In this document: piece after piece, positions 46,081 through 60,000 of the stretch
Position numbering within the stretch: the stretch's first letter is position 1
How the letters are laid out: the number at the start of each line of letters is the position of its first letter
NCBI GenBank assembly: GCA_944470555.2
Contig: OX104132.1
Coordinates: 14,145,755 to 14,209,754 of the forward strand
From: Heterobilharzia americana
Lineage: Eukaryota; Platyhelminthes; Trematoda; Strigeidida; Schistosomatidae
Reading direction: 5' to 3'
DNA length: 64,000 nucleotides
Notes under the pieces: generated by a model
Told to the model about the DNA's origin: nothing
What the model saw: the letters and a program-made list of their open reading frames with translations, nothing else
Database searches by the model: none
Position numbers and translations under genes: made by a program

Positions 46081-47890
46081 AAGGGAGTCCAAGGGTGAAG
46101 TCGTACTACTGGCTGGAGGGAGCGTGAAAGCAGTAAGGTGTTTCCCTTGGACGACCAGCAGTGCCACGCTGGTGCTGCCTTCCCTACGGTAAGAGGGGCA
46201 TTGAAAAGACCGGCCTCAAAAATAGCAAAATCCTTTCTGTCCCACGGTTTTCCGTCCCAGTGGTATGGGTTTTCTTTGTTCTCAAAACAACAACCCGCTA
46301 AAGCCTACGTGACAAGCCTCGAGCAGATATCTCAAACTCTCTTCGGTCACACAAATCTTTTTTCCCAGACACCCTAAGAAATAACCTTCCATGGTAAGGG
46401 CAGTCAGGAAGTGTTAACTGCCCGCACGCTTCCACTAGTATTCAAAACCCAATCAAACGTAACCTACCCTCATTAATTCTCTCTCCTCCTTTGCCTTCAT
46501 CTCCTGTTACTGATATTGGGCCTCTTACATTTTACTTAATCTCTCACTCTGCAACAACTGCCAACGATCGAATCCGTTGAAACCTCACACCTAGTCTCTT
46601 AAGACCACGCCATCGATTTCAGGTAGCTTTCAACGTCCAAACTCTATACCGAATTGGACAGCAAGCATCTCTCGCCAGAATTTTGCAATCTCTAGCCAAT
46701 GATGTATGCTATATCTTTGAGACATGTATACAGGACCCGAGTATGGTTATTAAATTAACCTCACCTGAGCAGTGCGGTGAATATTCAAAAGTCACCTAAC
46801 GAGTATCTAGAGATCCAACGGCTAGTTCTCGCGGACTCGCTAGCGTAGGCACAGCATTGAGCTGTAAGGCAGAAAGTGCCTTTCTCGACTGGATACCAGT
46901 CATCAGCCATCTACGTCCTGTTCGACTGGATGGATCCGTAAGAATTAGGAAGGATCGTGAACCAAATGATGCTTGTTCATAATCTCCCTCTACCCACCAA
47001 TCAACTCCAGTTCGGATGATGCAAAGGATTAATTTTATGAGCTGTCAATTTTGCTATAGAAAGAGAAATTCTCAGGTATCGTCATACTAGCAGGTGACTT
47101 AAACGCTTCAGTTAGGAAACTGAGGTAATCGGAAAGGCATCTCGCCGGTATTTACAAATTCCCATACCATCGAACCAACAATGGTGACTGTCAGTTTCAA
47201 TTTTGTTTTGATGATCACTTTTTTCTATCCAACAGAAACTTTAAGTATAAGGAAAGACAATGTCCGACATCGCGTCCACCGATGTCAAACCAACGATGAC
47301 TGCAGATGGGTCGTACTACTATAATAAGCCATCGTTGGAAAAGATCAGTGGACTGCCACTATTTCTTGAGTACCTATTTGGACTCAGGTCACGCGCTGGT
47401 ACTGGCTGTTGTATGCTTGTGCCTTTCTGGTCAGAACGTATTCTAATAAGACAGACGTAGAACTCGAGGAACCGCCATTCACTAAATCTACTACACGAAG
47501 TTTGAAGATGACAGGAGGATAGTATGAAAGCAAAGGAAGAATGCCTTCTCCGTACAGTACCAGTTTCCAGCCAACTGTCAGAAGTGGTGTCCGCGTCAGT
47601 AACTGACTCGTTCGAAAGAAAGCAAGCACAGAGACCTACTATAGAAAAAAAAATCAACATTGGCTCACAACCTTTTATTCTCGAAATAAATTTCTGGATC
47701 CGAATCTGAAAATGAGGTGACGATCTCAGTCATTTAGGCAAACCAAAAACAAGTACCTTGAACTCACCCAAGCATCTGCAACCTCACTAGCCTTTTCGTG
47801 GTTAGGATCCAAAGTCATCGTAAAGATTAGACTCAAAATACCACCTTTACACATTCAATGTTCGGTATCCAACATCAATAGTGCGAGCAG
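46080..47890 (+). pseudogene. Non-LTR retrotransposon 5' region and endonuclease
   Basis: Plus strand. A GC-richer 5' leader (46,080-46,560) precedes a decayed AP-type endonuclease. NVQTLYRIGQQASLARILQS (about 46,630-46,690) fits the N-terminal NVRTL block, with a CYIFETCIQDPS-like catalytic segment after it. LAGDLNASV (about 47,090) fits the GDFN motif. YHRTNNGDCQFQFCFDDHFF (about 47,160) precedes a degraded C-terminal part to about 47,700. Many stops. It may be the 5' part of the same family as 43,330-44,990, but it lies on the opposite strand, so it is not the same insertion. Confidence 0.7.
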
Positions 47891-50800
47891 AGGAAACTTA
47901 TAGTTTTTGAGCTCTCGCTTCTGGGTCTTGGGGCTTAGTTCTTTTTGTTCGGTCGTACTCCTTCGATGGTCGTAGAAGTCTTTGAGTTTTCCTGCTTATA
48001 GCTTTGGAAATATTGTTTGTCTATTTTAAGGTATTTTATCTGCAAATTGTAGCTTGGTTTGTTTTGGAGGGCAATGGAGCGGCTGATAAGATCAATCAAC
48101 CGTTTGCAAATCCTGTTGTCGTTGGTACCCGCAAGTAAGTGTTAAAGGTTATTTAACTAATGGTAGGAACGGAGTGAGTGAGGAATGAGAAAAGTGAAAA
48201 GTACTTTTGAAAAGATACGTGACTAGTAATAATATAGAGGAGTGGTGCGTCTCACTGCAGATACTGGGGTTGGGGAATACAAGGGGAATACAGGGATGGA
48301 AGGACGTATCATCGGTTGCTACTAACAAATGTTCGTGGTAAGCCATTTGCGCTCACATACTCATCCAGTAGTCGTTTGAAGGAGTTGACTGTGGCCACTT
48401 CTTTCGGCAGTGCATTCCATAAGGCACATACTCTATGGAGAAGTTATATCCCACCCTAGTCTTTGCCCCATGGTGGGGTATGCCGGTGGTGTTCCCGCGG
48501 GGTTGTCGATTTTGGACGGGTAATGCTATCTTATTTGAGTGGTCCACTTGGTGAATGATCTTGTAGACTGTCATCAGATCACCTCATTGTCTGAGGCGTT
48601 GCGTATATGTTTGGACTGTTTGGCCGAAAGCTGACTTTGTTGCTCTTCTCTGCCCCTTCCCGACAGTATTTCCGTCCCTCTTTAATTCTGGAGGGGTCGT
48701 CATGTTGAACACCTCCAGTTGTGGTCTAACATAAGTTTCAAATACAAAAAAGGAATAATTCTGGGTTGGCAACCTGAGCTGCCTTCTTAGAAAGTGCATA
48801 GTGGCGTTTGCCTTTGCTGCCATCCCCTTGCAATTACCAGCAGTATCCAGTGTATCGGAAAAGTTCAGTTCTCCGTCCTTCTCTGTGGATACCTTGGTGA
48901 TTGCATACTTGTTAAGAGTGTAGCTGGTTAGCATCGCCTCTGATGTGCCAAGATACATAATTATAATATACATTTCATACAACATAAGTCACATGAATAC
49001 AAACCAGTACAAAAGTTTGATCATTTTGGTAATGAGATTTGACTAATGTGTACAATGTTAAGCTATACATAAGATACCGTTATTCATGGCACACAAGAAG
49101 TGTGTCTAGAGAAAGAAAGTTGTTGCTTCACATAATTATTGTTCAGCATACTGAAGCAAGCTCAGTTAGTAATTAGGAGTTATTCGGCTATTGTTTGAAT
49201 CTTCCAATATTCTTGAGGGTGGGCAGGTGGTACAGTCATGACTTTAGAGGGTGTACGTTTGTCATAAAGCCTTGATGGCATGGTGCACAAATGCGATTAC
49301 TAAGATTCCATATGGATTCAGGACTGGTTAGGTAAATCTGAAAAATGAATGACAAAAGCTGGCAGCAGGCGAAATTCGGAGCAGGGGCATAGAAATACTG
49401 CGCAGACGTATACCAACCATGGCGCATCTGGGCGAGTATTTTGTACCGACTACAAAACTTACTTGAAGAAGTATCCAAACCGACTATAGAAAAGCGAGCT
49501 CATGTGGAAAAAGATGAAAGTGGGAACTAATGTTTCATTTCTCCAGGTCAAAGCTTAAACCGTTTGCAGCTGACCAGGAATCCAGCTGCAACAGGTCGTT
49601 TATGACTGTCGAAGAGGATCAACTTCGACACCTATCGTCCTCCATATTTTAATGTCGTCGGCGAATAGGAGGATAGATGAGGAGATTTTAATGAGGAGGT
49701 CATTTGTGACTAGTAAAAGTAGGAATGGCCCAAGGATCGCTTCTTGAGAAACTCCTGTTTTTGCATTCCTCCAGGTTGATCGAATTCTGTTTACTTTAGT
49801 GCAGAATTCCCTATCCTCTAGGTATCCAGTAAACCATGCTAAGAGTGGTTCAGTGATATCCACTTTTACTAGTTTGGCGAGCATGGTGCAGTGTGGGAAG
49901 CTATCAAAAGCTTTGGTCAAGTCCAAGAAAATAACGTGAACTGGTTGTTTGTTGTCCCTTCTATTAGTCCAATCATCCCAAGCGGTCATCAAGTTTGTGG
50001 CACATGACCACCCGGTTCTGAAGCCATGTTGGGTGAGATGGACGATGTTGTTTCTGTTCAGGTAGTCCCAAACAACATCTGCAACCAGGCTTTCCAGTAC
50101 CTTGGAAAGTATGGGGAGTAATGCTGTTGGTCTGTAGTTGCACTGGTTTTTTCGGTCTCCTCCCTTGAAGATTGGTGAAAGGATGGCACGTTTCCATTCT
50201 TTGAGTGCGTGAACAGGTTGTATGCGAGTATGCTTAGCACTTCGAGACAATTGCGTAGGATCACCGGTCTTATGTCATCATAGCCCAGGGATTTCTCTAT
50301 TCTCAGTGTTGGTTTGACTAAATCTTCACGTTCATCAGCTCCGTATTGCAGTCCTGGGACTTCGTTACACTACTAGATGTTGACAGTGGATGTATTACTG
50401 GGTTGAGTTGCTCGTCAAATCGACTGCCCAACAGTTCCTCTGTCTCACTGCTGTTCAGAGGTTCTCCGGCCGGCCCTGTGATCAGGTATAAACCTTTATT
50501 CGTCGGTTTGCGTTGTGACATAAACCGACACAGACTTTTTGGATTGCAACTTAACTGTTTAGCCAGGTTGCTCTGGTATGTATATCTGTCATTACGAATT
50601 CTTATATTGCATAAGTTGCGCAGCGTCATGTAGCTATGAAAGTCTGATTCTTTGCGTGATGTAAACCGCCGCTACCATGCCTTCTTTGCTTACATACCTC
50701 TCCTAAAAGGAACTTCTTTTGGTTTGTGGCGAAATGGCACCATAAGAAGTCTGTATGTAAGCTGAACACACCATCAGTCGCTTCCGTGACTTGTGGATGA

Positions 50801-52400
50801 GTGCTAGTATGTATGGCAACTCCTCCGCCTTCTTTGAACTGCCCGTCCCTCAGAACGGGGTCACGTCAGGCTGTGCCTGCTGACAGCCATGCCTCCGTGA
50901 TGGGAATTATGTCTGCTTGCATATTATGGCTCATTGCTTTTAGCTCCAGTAGTTTACTCCTAAGACCTCTTACACTGCTGTATAAGCATTTCGAGGAGCT
51001 ACGTTCCGGGCTTAGTGATATATGGGGGCTTATTTGGAGCCTGTGTACCGTCGCATCGGATTCTGACTGTCAGTCTTTATCGGACCGCCAGGCCTCCGTT
51101 TCTTGGTCCCTCTTGGCACCCTGCTGCTGGCGTGGAAGTATTGTTCATCGCACCTGCAGGTAGTTCACCAGCTAGTTCTCTTCTGACTAGTACTGTTTTA
51201 GTGTTCTTAGAGGTGGCTCCTATCTTCTAGTCCGGTGGCCCGTGGTCCCCCCCACGACATGGTATAACACCCTCTATACAGTCTTTTACACGGTACCATG
51301 CTGTGAGAGCTTCTGTCAATGATGCTTTGCAGCCAAAGCGTACAGCTAGACATCTTGATGAGAAAATGCTCGCAAAGGAGGAAGGTCTGTTAACCTACTC
51401 ACTCCGCTGGCTGGCAAATTTCCAAGTCCCATTTTCAATGCTAACCGCCTCCACATCTCGACATCAAGGAGGTAATTATCGCACCTTGTGGATCCTCTTG
51501 CCAGTGCGGGTATTCTATGCACCACCATGGTTGCAGACTTGTACAGATCACTAAGCGAGGACTTTCTCTCCGCCTCTCTGGTGACCTAAGGTTCGTCCAG
51601 TTTCACCCTTATCGGGCAACAGCCTGCAATGTCCGGTAGGTGCGACATCAGCGGTATGTCTCCGACTGTTCCGCCGTCACTGTTGATACCCTGAGAGGTG
51701 GAGGCTCGTCTCGAGGTATTCTACGTAAGTTGGCTTGATGGTTTCTACTCCCAACCTTCTGCAGTGGTCGTCTCACTTCTCTTCATCGGACTGTTCTCTT
51801 CTTTCTAAGGGTGAGTCTGTTGCTATAGGAAAGTCGAACAGAATAGTGGAATCCGTTTTCTTATCATGCGATTGTGGAATATCGGGCTTAGTAGCCACTG
51901 CTTCGGTCTTCCCCTTACCATATTCGCTCCCATCCATCCGTTCTCAGCGCAACCTACTTCCACACGTTGTTCGGTTCCGCCGGATCGTCTGAGTTGCAGA
52001 GATACAAGCGAAGATTTTCTTGGTGCCTTGCTTGGAGCGGGAGCCAATATCTTCCCGTCTCTAGGGGTGGCACGTTTGCACACTTGTAGAACTTGACCAC
52101 ATTCTGAGGGAGATTATTGCAGCTCCTGCTCTGTAACATTTTCCAGTTCGCCGGCGGTGATATCAGGCGATTTTAGGCACTCTGGGCGTATACACCACAT
52201 CCATTTACATGTGTACTTACTCAAAAAGCTGTAGTATTGCCCCGGTAAACTATTATCACTTGTAGTGTGCCCATCTAGGACAAATGTTGCATGCAAAGGC
52301 TTTCTGAGTCTCTGACACCGATTCTTTGTAAACGCCACAGTCGTCGGAGGCTTGCTCTTTGTTGACCGCTGAGTGGTTTGCTCTCTGTAGGGGAATGTCA
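47890..52400 (-). pseudogene. CR1-like LINE, nearly full length, antisense
   Basis: Minus strand, 5' to 3': a putative ORF1 remnant (about 52,400-51,820; includes CKWMWCIRPEC); endonuclease start (CLYSSVRGLRSKLLELKAMS near 51,000 and ITEAWLS), cut short near 50,670; linker (50,318-50,629); RT with WKRAILSPIFKGGD, NYRPTALLPILSKVLE, FLDLTKAFDSFPH and LLFADDIKIW, the catalytic box, in the 216-aa frame 49,600-50,250; then the thumb and C-terminal region (FETYVRPQLE, GKGQRRATKSAF) at 48,584-48,985; and a 3' UTR to about 47,890. The second half of the endonuclease appears deleted. A 559-bp insertion (48,977-49,535) separates RT from the C-terminal region. Confidence 0.82.
48977..49535. mobile_element. 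Unidentified insertion inside CR1-like LINE
   Basis: Interrupts the minus-strand RT between GLSFDLEK and YLGTSEAML. CATTTC lies at both ends (48,971-48,976 and 49,536-49,541), a possible 6-bp target-site duplication. The 559-bp insert has no motif that I recognise; its frame 49,236-49,478 is unremarkable. Confidence 0.55.
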
Positions 52401-55400
52401 AACGTATCGCGTTTCCCCACGCTTTGTTTTACACCAGCGATGTGATTAGGGATGTGCCACTGTCACCCCGACTACAGGGGTCTGCAAATTTCGACGAATA
52501 TTGTGCCTGGCGTGACAGTGCTAGGGGGTTGTAGAGGATGGGGGCGTTGCTGCGCCTGTCTTTTTAGCACAGACTGGATTCTGTCCACCTGCAGACCTCA
52601 TTAAACGATTAAGGGCTGGCGATCTGCTACTCTGTACCATTAAAGTGATTGATCATACGAATAATGTAAATGAAGAGGAGAGTAAGGTATAAGGTGGATA
52701 GCTTACCAACAGGAGCTTTGTACTCGGTTCTCTCACTTTATCGGCAACTTTGACCGGATGCTCCAGGTGCGTATGTAAGGACCGAAAAAGATATTTCTGG
52801 GTGAACGGCCTCCGAAGACGGCCAAAAACTGTAGCAGTTGAAAGGTCCAGACAACCACAAGTCACCAACAGGAAGTATTTCCGAGGTGAGAAAATAGTTG
52901 CATCGTTGTACGTAGCAATTCTTGCGTCCAGTTGATTAATTAAATCGCTTTCACTGTTACGATATGGTTGACAGCTGTTTTTCCGTGATAAACACCGTAG
53001 TATTGCCCCCAGACCGTAGATGAATAAAACACGACTTTATTCAGGCCCCACGAGCATTCTTCACTTCTCAATGGTACACATGGTTTCCCAACCAGCCTGC
53101 AGAGACAGATAATTTACCAAATGTATTAGCTTACGGTACGACGATATAGAACGCTGATACCGATCTTCATGGTCTTCGCGGACTTGCTGAACTGAACATA
53201 CTGTCATACACCTGCCATTTAGCACGTTACCATATCACGCTGAGTTGAATGCACTCGATCCCAAAACCGGCCATTTGAAACATCTTGGTAGAAAAATAAT
53301 TCAGTTCTAAAGTTGGCTTGGTTGCCATCGAGAATTAATTACTTAAGGAGCAGACCATGGCTGAAACCACCCTTCATGGAGGGTAGCCAGCTTTGCTACG
53401 TTCAGAATACCCAACTACAACAGACGAAAATAGAAATGTTCACTGGACAACAACTTCATAATTATCAAAATCTAGGGTAAACTCATTATAAAAGTGACCA
53501 GCGAGGTCCAACACTTACCAACTGCAAGGCTGTCACGACCCGTGAAAACGGCGAGCAAGATGTTCTGGGAGTCCATTTGGTGCTCTCAAACAGGTCTGTT
53601 GCCTCTGGATGCTGGAGTTGTAAAAGTGAAGACATTTGACCTCCAGTCATAATATTCATCAAGATTATGAATCTTTGTTGCGGGATGGCATTAACATGCA
53701 TGAAGTATAGGGTTCTGGAATCATCAATGAAGTACAATATGTAAACAATTCGTGCGTACATTCCTCCATAAACTCTTCACCACTATCTCAAGCAAGAAGT
53801 ACAAACTATTACAACGGAAGTATTAGCTTCAAGCTTTATTTTTCCCCAGGTAATGCCTGTAGTGTCTAGATACAAACCTGGTTTTTTCGTTAGTGCAAAG
53901 ACAATACTTCCACTCCTCCAACTTGTAAATTTTCTGCACACTTATTCTGCTGGGATGCTCCATTATATGAACATGCAGCACTCATATCTTTGGTGACAAC
54001 GGGTAGGGATTGAGATTACCTTCCATGAGGATACATGTAACTTACATATAAACTTATTCATACCTGTGAAAATGGTGTGTGCTTGTATATTCAGGAATAA
54101 ATATTAATATTATTATTACAAGCACCGTTCATCAAGCATAAATTTCCCATTTGTCTACACTGTCGTGTCCTTTCTCGATCTCTCACACTCCTGGACATCG
54201 TAGTGCATCATCTCGGCACCAAAATGCGACTACGGTCATAGACAAATATAATAAATTGAATTTACCAAACATTAAGCGGATAAACTTCCAGCTTGCCTCC
54301 GGATGCCGAAGTTGTTTCAGGTTTTGTTTGGACGGGAATGTATCCGGGCAGGCTTCGATGCTACTTTGCGCCACCTTCGGCATCGGTACTTAAACGTCAG
54401 GTAAGGTACCAATTGGGCAGGTACCAGAGCACACCGAGTTAAGTAGAGCTCGTCAGGCGTCGAGCAACAGTGACACATCTAGTCTCTTACAATATCAGAC
54501 CAAGGAGAGATATTGGTCGTCCTCTTCATGCATCATGGTTGTGTAAGATGAATTCCTGTATCCCCGTTTTAACCTCGTAGCTCATAGTTCCACCAATATC
54601 TTACTTACCCCGAAAGTCCTTGTCGATTTTTTTCTTGGTAACTCAGACAGCAGAGGGTATGAGGTCCTGGAACAATCGAATGGAGAACCTCACTAGTAAC
54701 TGGGTTCCATTCAGACAGTAATTATGCTTTTTACGTCCCGTCCCACGCATTTTGGGATCTTTTCGACCTCTCATGACCTTGTGTTTGGGAATAATCCTTT
54801 TAGTCACCCTATCACATGTGGTCGCCCCCCCGTTTCGCAGAGATTAGGGCGCGCTTCTTTCCTTTAAGTTTCCACAGAACCAAATGGCATACTTTTCGTG
54901 CTCATCTGTTCACCGGACGCTTTGAAGATAAACCGACTCGCTTTTCGGTTGTTGCAAATTCCACCACCCAGACTTCCCTCAGACATCCCGGGGTTCTTTA
55001 ACCATGAGTAATTGCGCTGTGTCAGTCGAGACTCTAGACTCTCCACTGGCTCAAGACTATGTTTTTCACTCCTTGTGTCGTCATCGGACTGTGGGCTCAC
55101 CGCAATGTAGTTTACGACATGGGAGACAAAGAGGGTCAAGTCCGCATGGAAATATCACCACTCACCAGGGTGAAGAAGCATCCAGAGTTGAAGTCCTGAA
55201 TAGTGAGGAACGCGAACCTATCCCTCTACCGCAAGCCACTGTCAAGTAAATTTCAATGCAATGAACATTCAGGTAGTACCAAAGAGCCTGTCTGAGAACC
55301 CATTTGCCAATTTAATTCCTTCCATGGTGAACTTAGTTATCTCTGGATGGCTCATTTATACAATATATATGCAGCTGCTTCCATGTTGCACCAGCATTTG

Positions 55401-57050
55401 GTTTGTGGTTGATTGTTAAATGCCAGACGATAGGAGTTCATGCTGATGATTACGTCGGAGCTCAAAAAAAAACGATTAGCCGTCAGCAAAGGCATAAATC
55501 AGGTGGATTACGTAAAGTGACACAGACCGTTTTAAACTGCTGAAGAGATTCGAGTTCACTCCTGAAAAAATATTACAATGGTAGGATAATTAACACTGAA
55601 AAGGTTGTACATTGTGAAATGGGTCAAAGTATTATAAATAAATTTTCAACAAAAGTTTGCGCACAGTGATAAGTTTTGTTTTGATAACACCTCGAGCGAA
55701 ATCGATTCCCATGGTCACACCGATAATCAAAATGTCCTATCAATATTTATTCACATATTTACCGGTGGGTGTCATATACATAGTCTTCAATTATTGTTCG
55801 TTGGTCTGATTTTCAATACAGTGTTCCATATAGACGACAGTTTTGTCGATCTACCTTTGTTACATGTGTTAGGAGCGACATGTGTAAATGTGGATTCTGT
55901 TTTCAATCTTTCTTTCCTCTCGTTTTTGTCGCACTTCAGCATGGTAGTGTTGTGCCAATGGATATCATGTTTTTCATCCCAGGCACGAGCTGCTACCGAC
56001 GAACTTTTCCCCAAATTTCTGCACTGCTATGCCCCGGTAGGCTGATCTTTGGTTAATCTTTGATATCCATTCATTCCGGTTTTCAGTGGTCTTGATGTTT
56101 GTCCCACATGGCTTTTCGGGGCAGTTCTCACGCTCTATTCCATACAATACACTGTTTTTGCCCAAATTTTTGGCCGAATATCCCGATTGGTCCGGTGCAT
56201 TTTTTATCACACTCGTTTGTTTAAAAGCTCTGGAGTGGCCGGTCTTCCTGGGTTCTTTATGGTGGTGCCATCACGTTCTTGCAGTTGCCTTTCTTATTAA
56301 CTTCCGTTGTTGACCCTTATTTCTTCTTCATGTTACCTTCCGTGGATTGCTCAGAGTACTGATTGGTTGATAGCATCTCAAGTTGGAAATTCATCTCTTT
56401 TCGTCGGTCATCAGACTGCGTCGTTAGTCTGCTTATTCTATTCGCCAGTCCATGCATTAGCCCCCTTTTAGCTGTGACTGGGTAGGCCAAGGGGTAACCC
56501 AGAAACCTTACAGACTAAGTCGGGTTTTTATATGGTTTTACTGCACAAGAACTATCCACTGTTCTTTTGATTGTACACTTCAACACTCAAAGCTCCCCTA
56601 GTTCATTCTATATCCCATAGTGAATTTAGCTGAGTCCACCTAACAGTTTGTATGTGAACAGAATCCTTCTTCATCTCCTTTATTAATTATACCACAGTAT
56701 CATGGACATATCTCTAATACCAAAGGACTGATCAACAAGCGAACACGTGTGTATCAAGCAGAAGCTTGATTTGCCGACCATAGTGTCTTTAACATCAGAT
56801 TTTTTGAGCACGGAATTATGCCAATGTATGAGATTAAAACCACCTATAGTTGCGGAAAGCGTAAATTCTGTTCTTACGCATGCATCGAAAATATGTGTGT
56901 AAGAGAACCCACTTAGAATTGTTAGGAAAGTATCAATTACAAGGATGGATATGAATGAGGTTGAAGAGAGCCAAGGGGAGTAATATGCTGAGAGAAGCTT
57001 GAAGTCCCACAGGAAATCTAACCAACAAAAGTAATCAACCTATAAGGAAA
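52401..57050. other. Mixed unassigned block, GC-richer, probably retrotransposon-derived
   Basis: Less AT-rich than the window average, as in the neighbouring LINEs. 52,401-53,000 may be the 5' leader of the antisense CR1-like element. An AATATTATTATTACA-like tail near 54,095-54,120 could be the 3' end of a sense retroelement. Two minus-strand frames around 56,210-55,787 read coherently across one frameshift (GYSAKNLGKNSVLYGIERE, later HNTTMLKCDKNERKERLK) but match nothing I know. I make no functional call. Confidence 0.35.
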
Positions 57051-60000
57051 CTAAAGAAAGGTAAATGATTGAACTTAGTGAGGTCATGGGTAAAACGGCC
57101 AAAAATGATGATTGTCCAACAGAATCTGGTCCGGCCGTTAATATTTCGAACAAGGAATTGACAGGAGTGAAAGAAAGTGTCCCGAGCAATGGGATGAACT
57201 TCAGTGTTATCAAGAAAACGTTAAAGCCAGAACAGGTTATACTGTGTATACAGACAGCTTTAGAAGATTGTGGTGAAAAAGCAGCACAGTTGTTATAAGC
57301 TCAGTGTGCTCTGACACTGAATAGAAAGGAAAAGGAGAAATCTAACATAGTGATCCAATTCAACATCCAACATCCTTTAACGGGGAAGTATAACACAAGT
57401 ATAACATCGTTCCCGACTTGCCCACCTAATTCTGTGGAGCAAATATGAGCCTTGATAATAATACTGGTGGAAAACCTGCTCATATGCTCATTTTTAAATT
57501 CAAACGCGTACTGACAAGGTGTTACATTCAGAGTCCCACAAGTAATAACTACCAGAATCCAGAAGAGGAGGACACTATTTCGTAGCAAAATGGCTGTTAT
57601 CTATATGCCGAGGTTGTACCAAGAACTGAATCTATCCTATCAATCCGCAAAGCTGAAATCTCAATCGTTACCTATCTTGAGGTAGGTGTTTAAGACATAA
57701 AACAGTGGCAACCGAACTGTGCTCCTAGTTCTTGTTTGACCCAGCTTCTGGCAGCAGAGCACAAACAATGCCAGATCCCTGACTACCAAAGTTAATATTA
57801 TTGTGATAATCCCAGAGTGCTTGCAGAAGCAGCATCGACGCTCCCAAAAACACAGAATAAAAAACTCGTTTGCAAGGAAAACCCACTATCCGATTAGTGA
57901 GGCGAGCTGTCGTCAAATGCCTGCTCTGAATCCCCTTACAGCAGGCATGGGTGGCCACTATACTCAATCCGCCACTGCATATTACCACCGTGACTGTGCA
58001 ACACATATTCTTGAATCCACTAAGAGCCTGCAAACACCGCAACAAAATTCTTGGCAACTTCAAGAGTTGGTAGCACTTCTAGCAAGCCAGGTGATCTAGT
58101 TGGTCTCCAGCTACGTGTTGAATGAGATTGCAAAAGGCCACCGTGAGCCAAAAGATATCATGCTTCCTTAGCCCCCCCCAGGCCAACACCTATACCATGC
58201 ACTGATAGTAAGAATAAAAGTATCTTGGTCCTTGATCCTAGTAGATATGTGTCAAAAAGTGCCACACAACCACGAATTAACTGAGTAATTAAACCTCTCT
58301 CACTCATCTGATCTGCTTATTGTCGATACTGAATCGATAAATATGCCTAACTCTACCGTCTCCCTATCAAACTGTTCGATACCACTTCGGTTTGATGTCG
58401 GCACAAATCATTTACGCGATGCCACACAACTTGCCTGTAGCCAGGACTCTATGCCTCCTGACGACGTTAGCGAGTTATTCTTTCAAGATACTCTCGATTG
58501 CCTTCAACTTTTAGGGCATTCATTTTCTGCGTGCTTAATGAATGCTCGCTCGATCTACTCACGTTATTATGCTCCCCTTCAACCATTGTGATAACCGGGG
58601 CGGAGAGCACCTCAGATATTTCAGACCTCAGCATTTGCCTTGACAACTACTCACTTTTCGTGATGATAGGATAAATGGCCTTGGGAGTAGTTGCCTCATG
58701 TATGCCAGTTCATCTGTAGATTCCATGTGGCGCGACACCCCAGAGCTAAGAATTTTAGAAGATTCTTTCAAGATTCTTTCGAAGCTTGTAAGTTGCCTAC
58801 CCTTCCTTTTCTCACGCGTGTAACGCCCTTCCAGTTCCCATTCCGAGTATGACAACTTGTTATCAAAAGCCCTTAGGTTTATTGCCCCCATGCCATTTTC
58901 ACGAAAGACTATATGCGAGGACTTTAACATGACGAAAATCTCTCGGTACCCTCCGAAGGCTTCCAAACGACACGGATCTTTCGCCCACTGTCCTGAGTCT
59001 GACAGGCGGTTTTAATATGAATCGGAGCTATTAAAGCCCTTCAGTTACTTTAATGCAAGTGGCTTTACGATTGCATACAAGGGTGTGAGTACTGGCTCCT
59101 CTCTACATAACGGACTTAGTGAATCCTGTTTTTCTCTAAAAGCTTTTATGGTACACCTCAAATATAGAAACATTTAAGAACCTTATAGTGGAAAAACTAT
59201 GTGATTGACTTCACATATGTGCACGAAAATGTACATAAAGTCCGAATAAGTCAAAAAGAACAGGGCCTCTCTCCTCTTCAAACTTTGTTAGCGTAGTAAT
59301 CTTTTTTCCATATCTGCGCGTGCCTCTTCTATCTTTTCTCATCTGCGGAAACAGCTTCATTTCTACATTTGATGCTCAAATTCAGTCTGAATATAATTAT
59401 TTTGTGAAAATAATACCTGCTCCTTGGCGCTAATAATTATTGAACTGCTCCCACTCTTTCGTGAATTCTGGACCATCCTCACGATTAAATAACCGTTTGG
59501 TCACAATTTTTTGTTTGCGACTAACTGATTAGACTTTCCCGACAGCATCATTAGCAGAGACACTCTGAACATATGATTAAACCCGCGACCAATTTACCTG
59601 TTGGCTCGGAACGCGACTTACCCACAGTGGCCCCATACACGCATTTTCCGATACTCTGTACCAAGTGATCTTTTCATATTAAAGTTAATAAACAACAAAT
59701 ACACCTCTTGAATGACGCTGCTTATGATAATACAAAAGGTATCCGAAATCTATGCATAAATACTGCCATTTGGACTATTGACCATTTCAGCGTCTCAGTC
59801 AATCTAATACAACAAATACCCTCCGTGGAATTGATTTCAATTACCTTTAAACTAACGTGGTGACCTGCAAATGCATTGATATAGACACATACGTTGGTCA
59901 TATAACTGTGGATACTTTACAGATAATCCAGATTGTATAAATCGGTCCTTGTGGTTAGCAAAGCTAAACGCTGAAAATCATTCTAAGGAATAGGCCGTCA

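Noticed and set aside
50801..51163. 120-aa plus-strand frame, with neighbours at 51,015-52,096
   Set aside because: Antisense to the endonuclease and ORF1 region of the CR1-like LINE; the recognisable motifs are on the minus strand.
55787..56210. Two adjoining minus-strand frames that read coherently across a frameshift
   Set aside because: They could be a retrotransposon ORF1 or leader, but no motif or family was recognised, so they were left unassigned.
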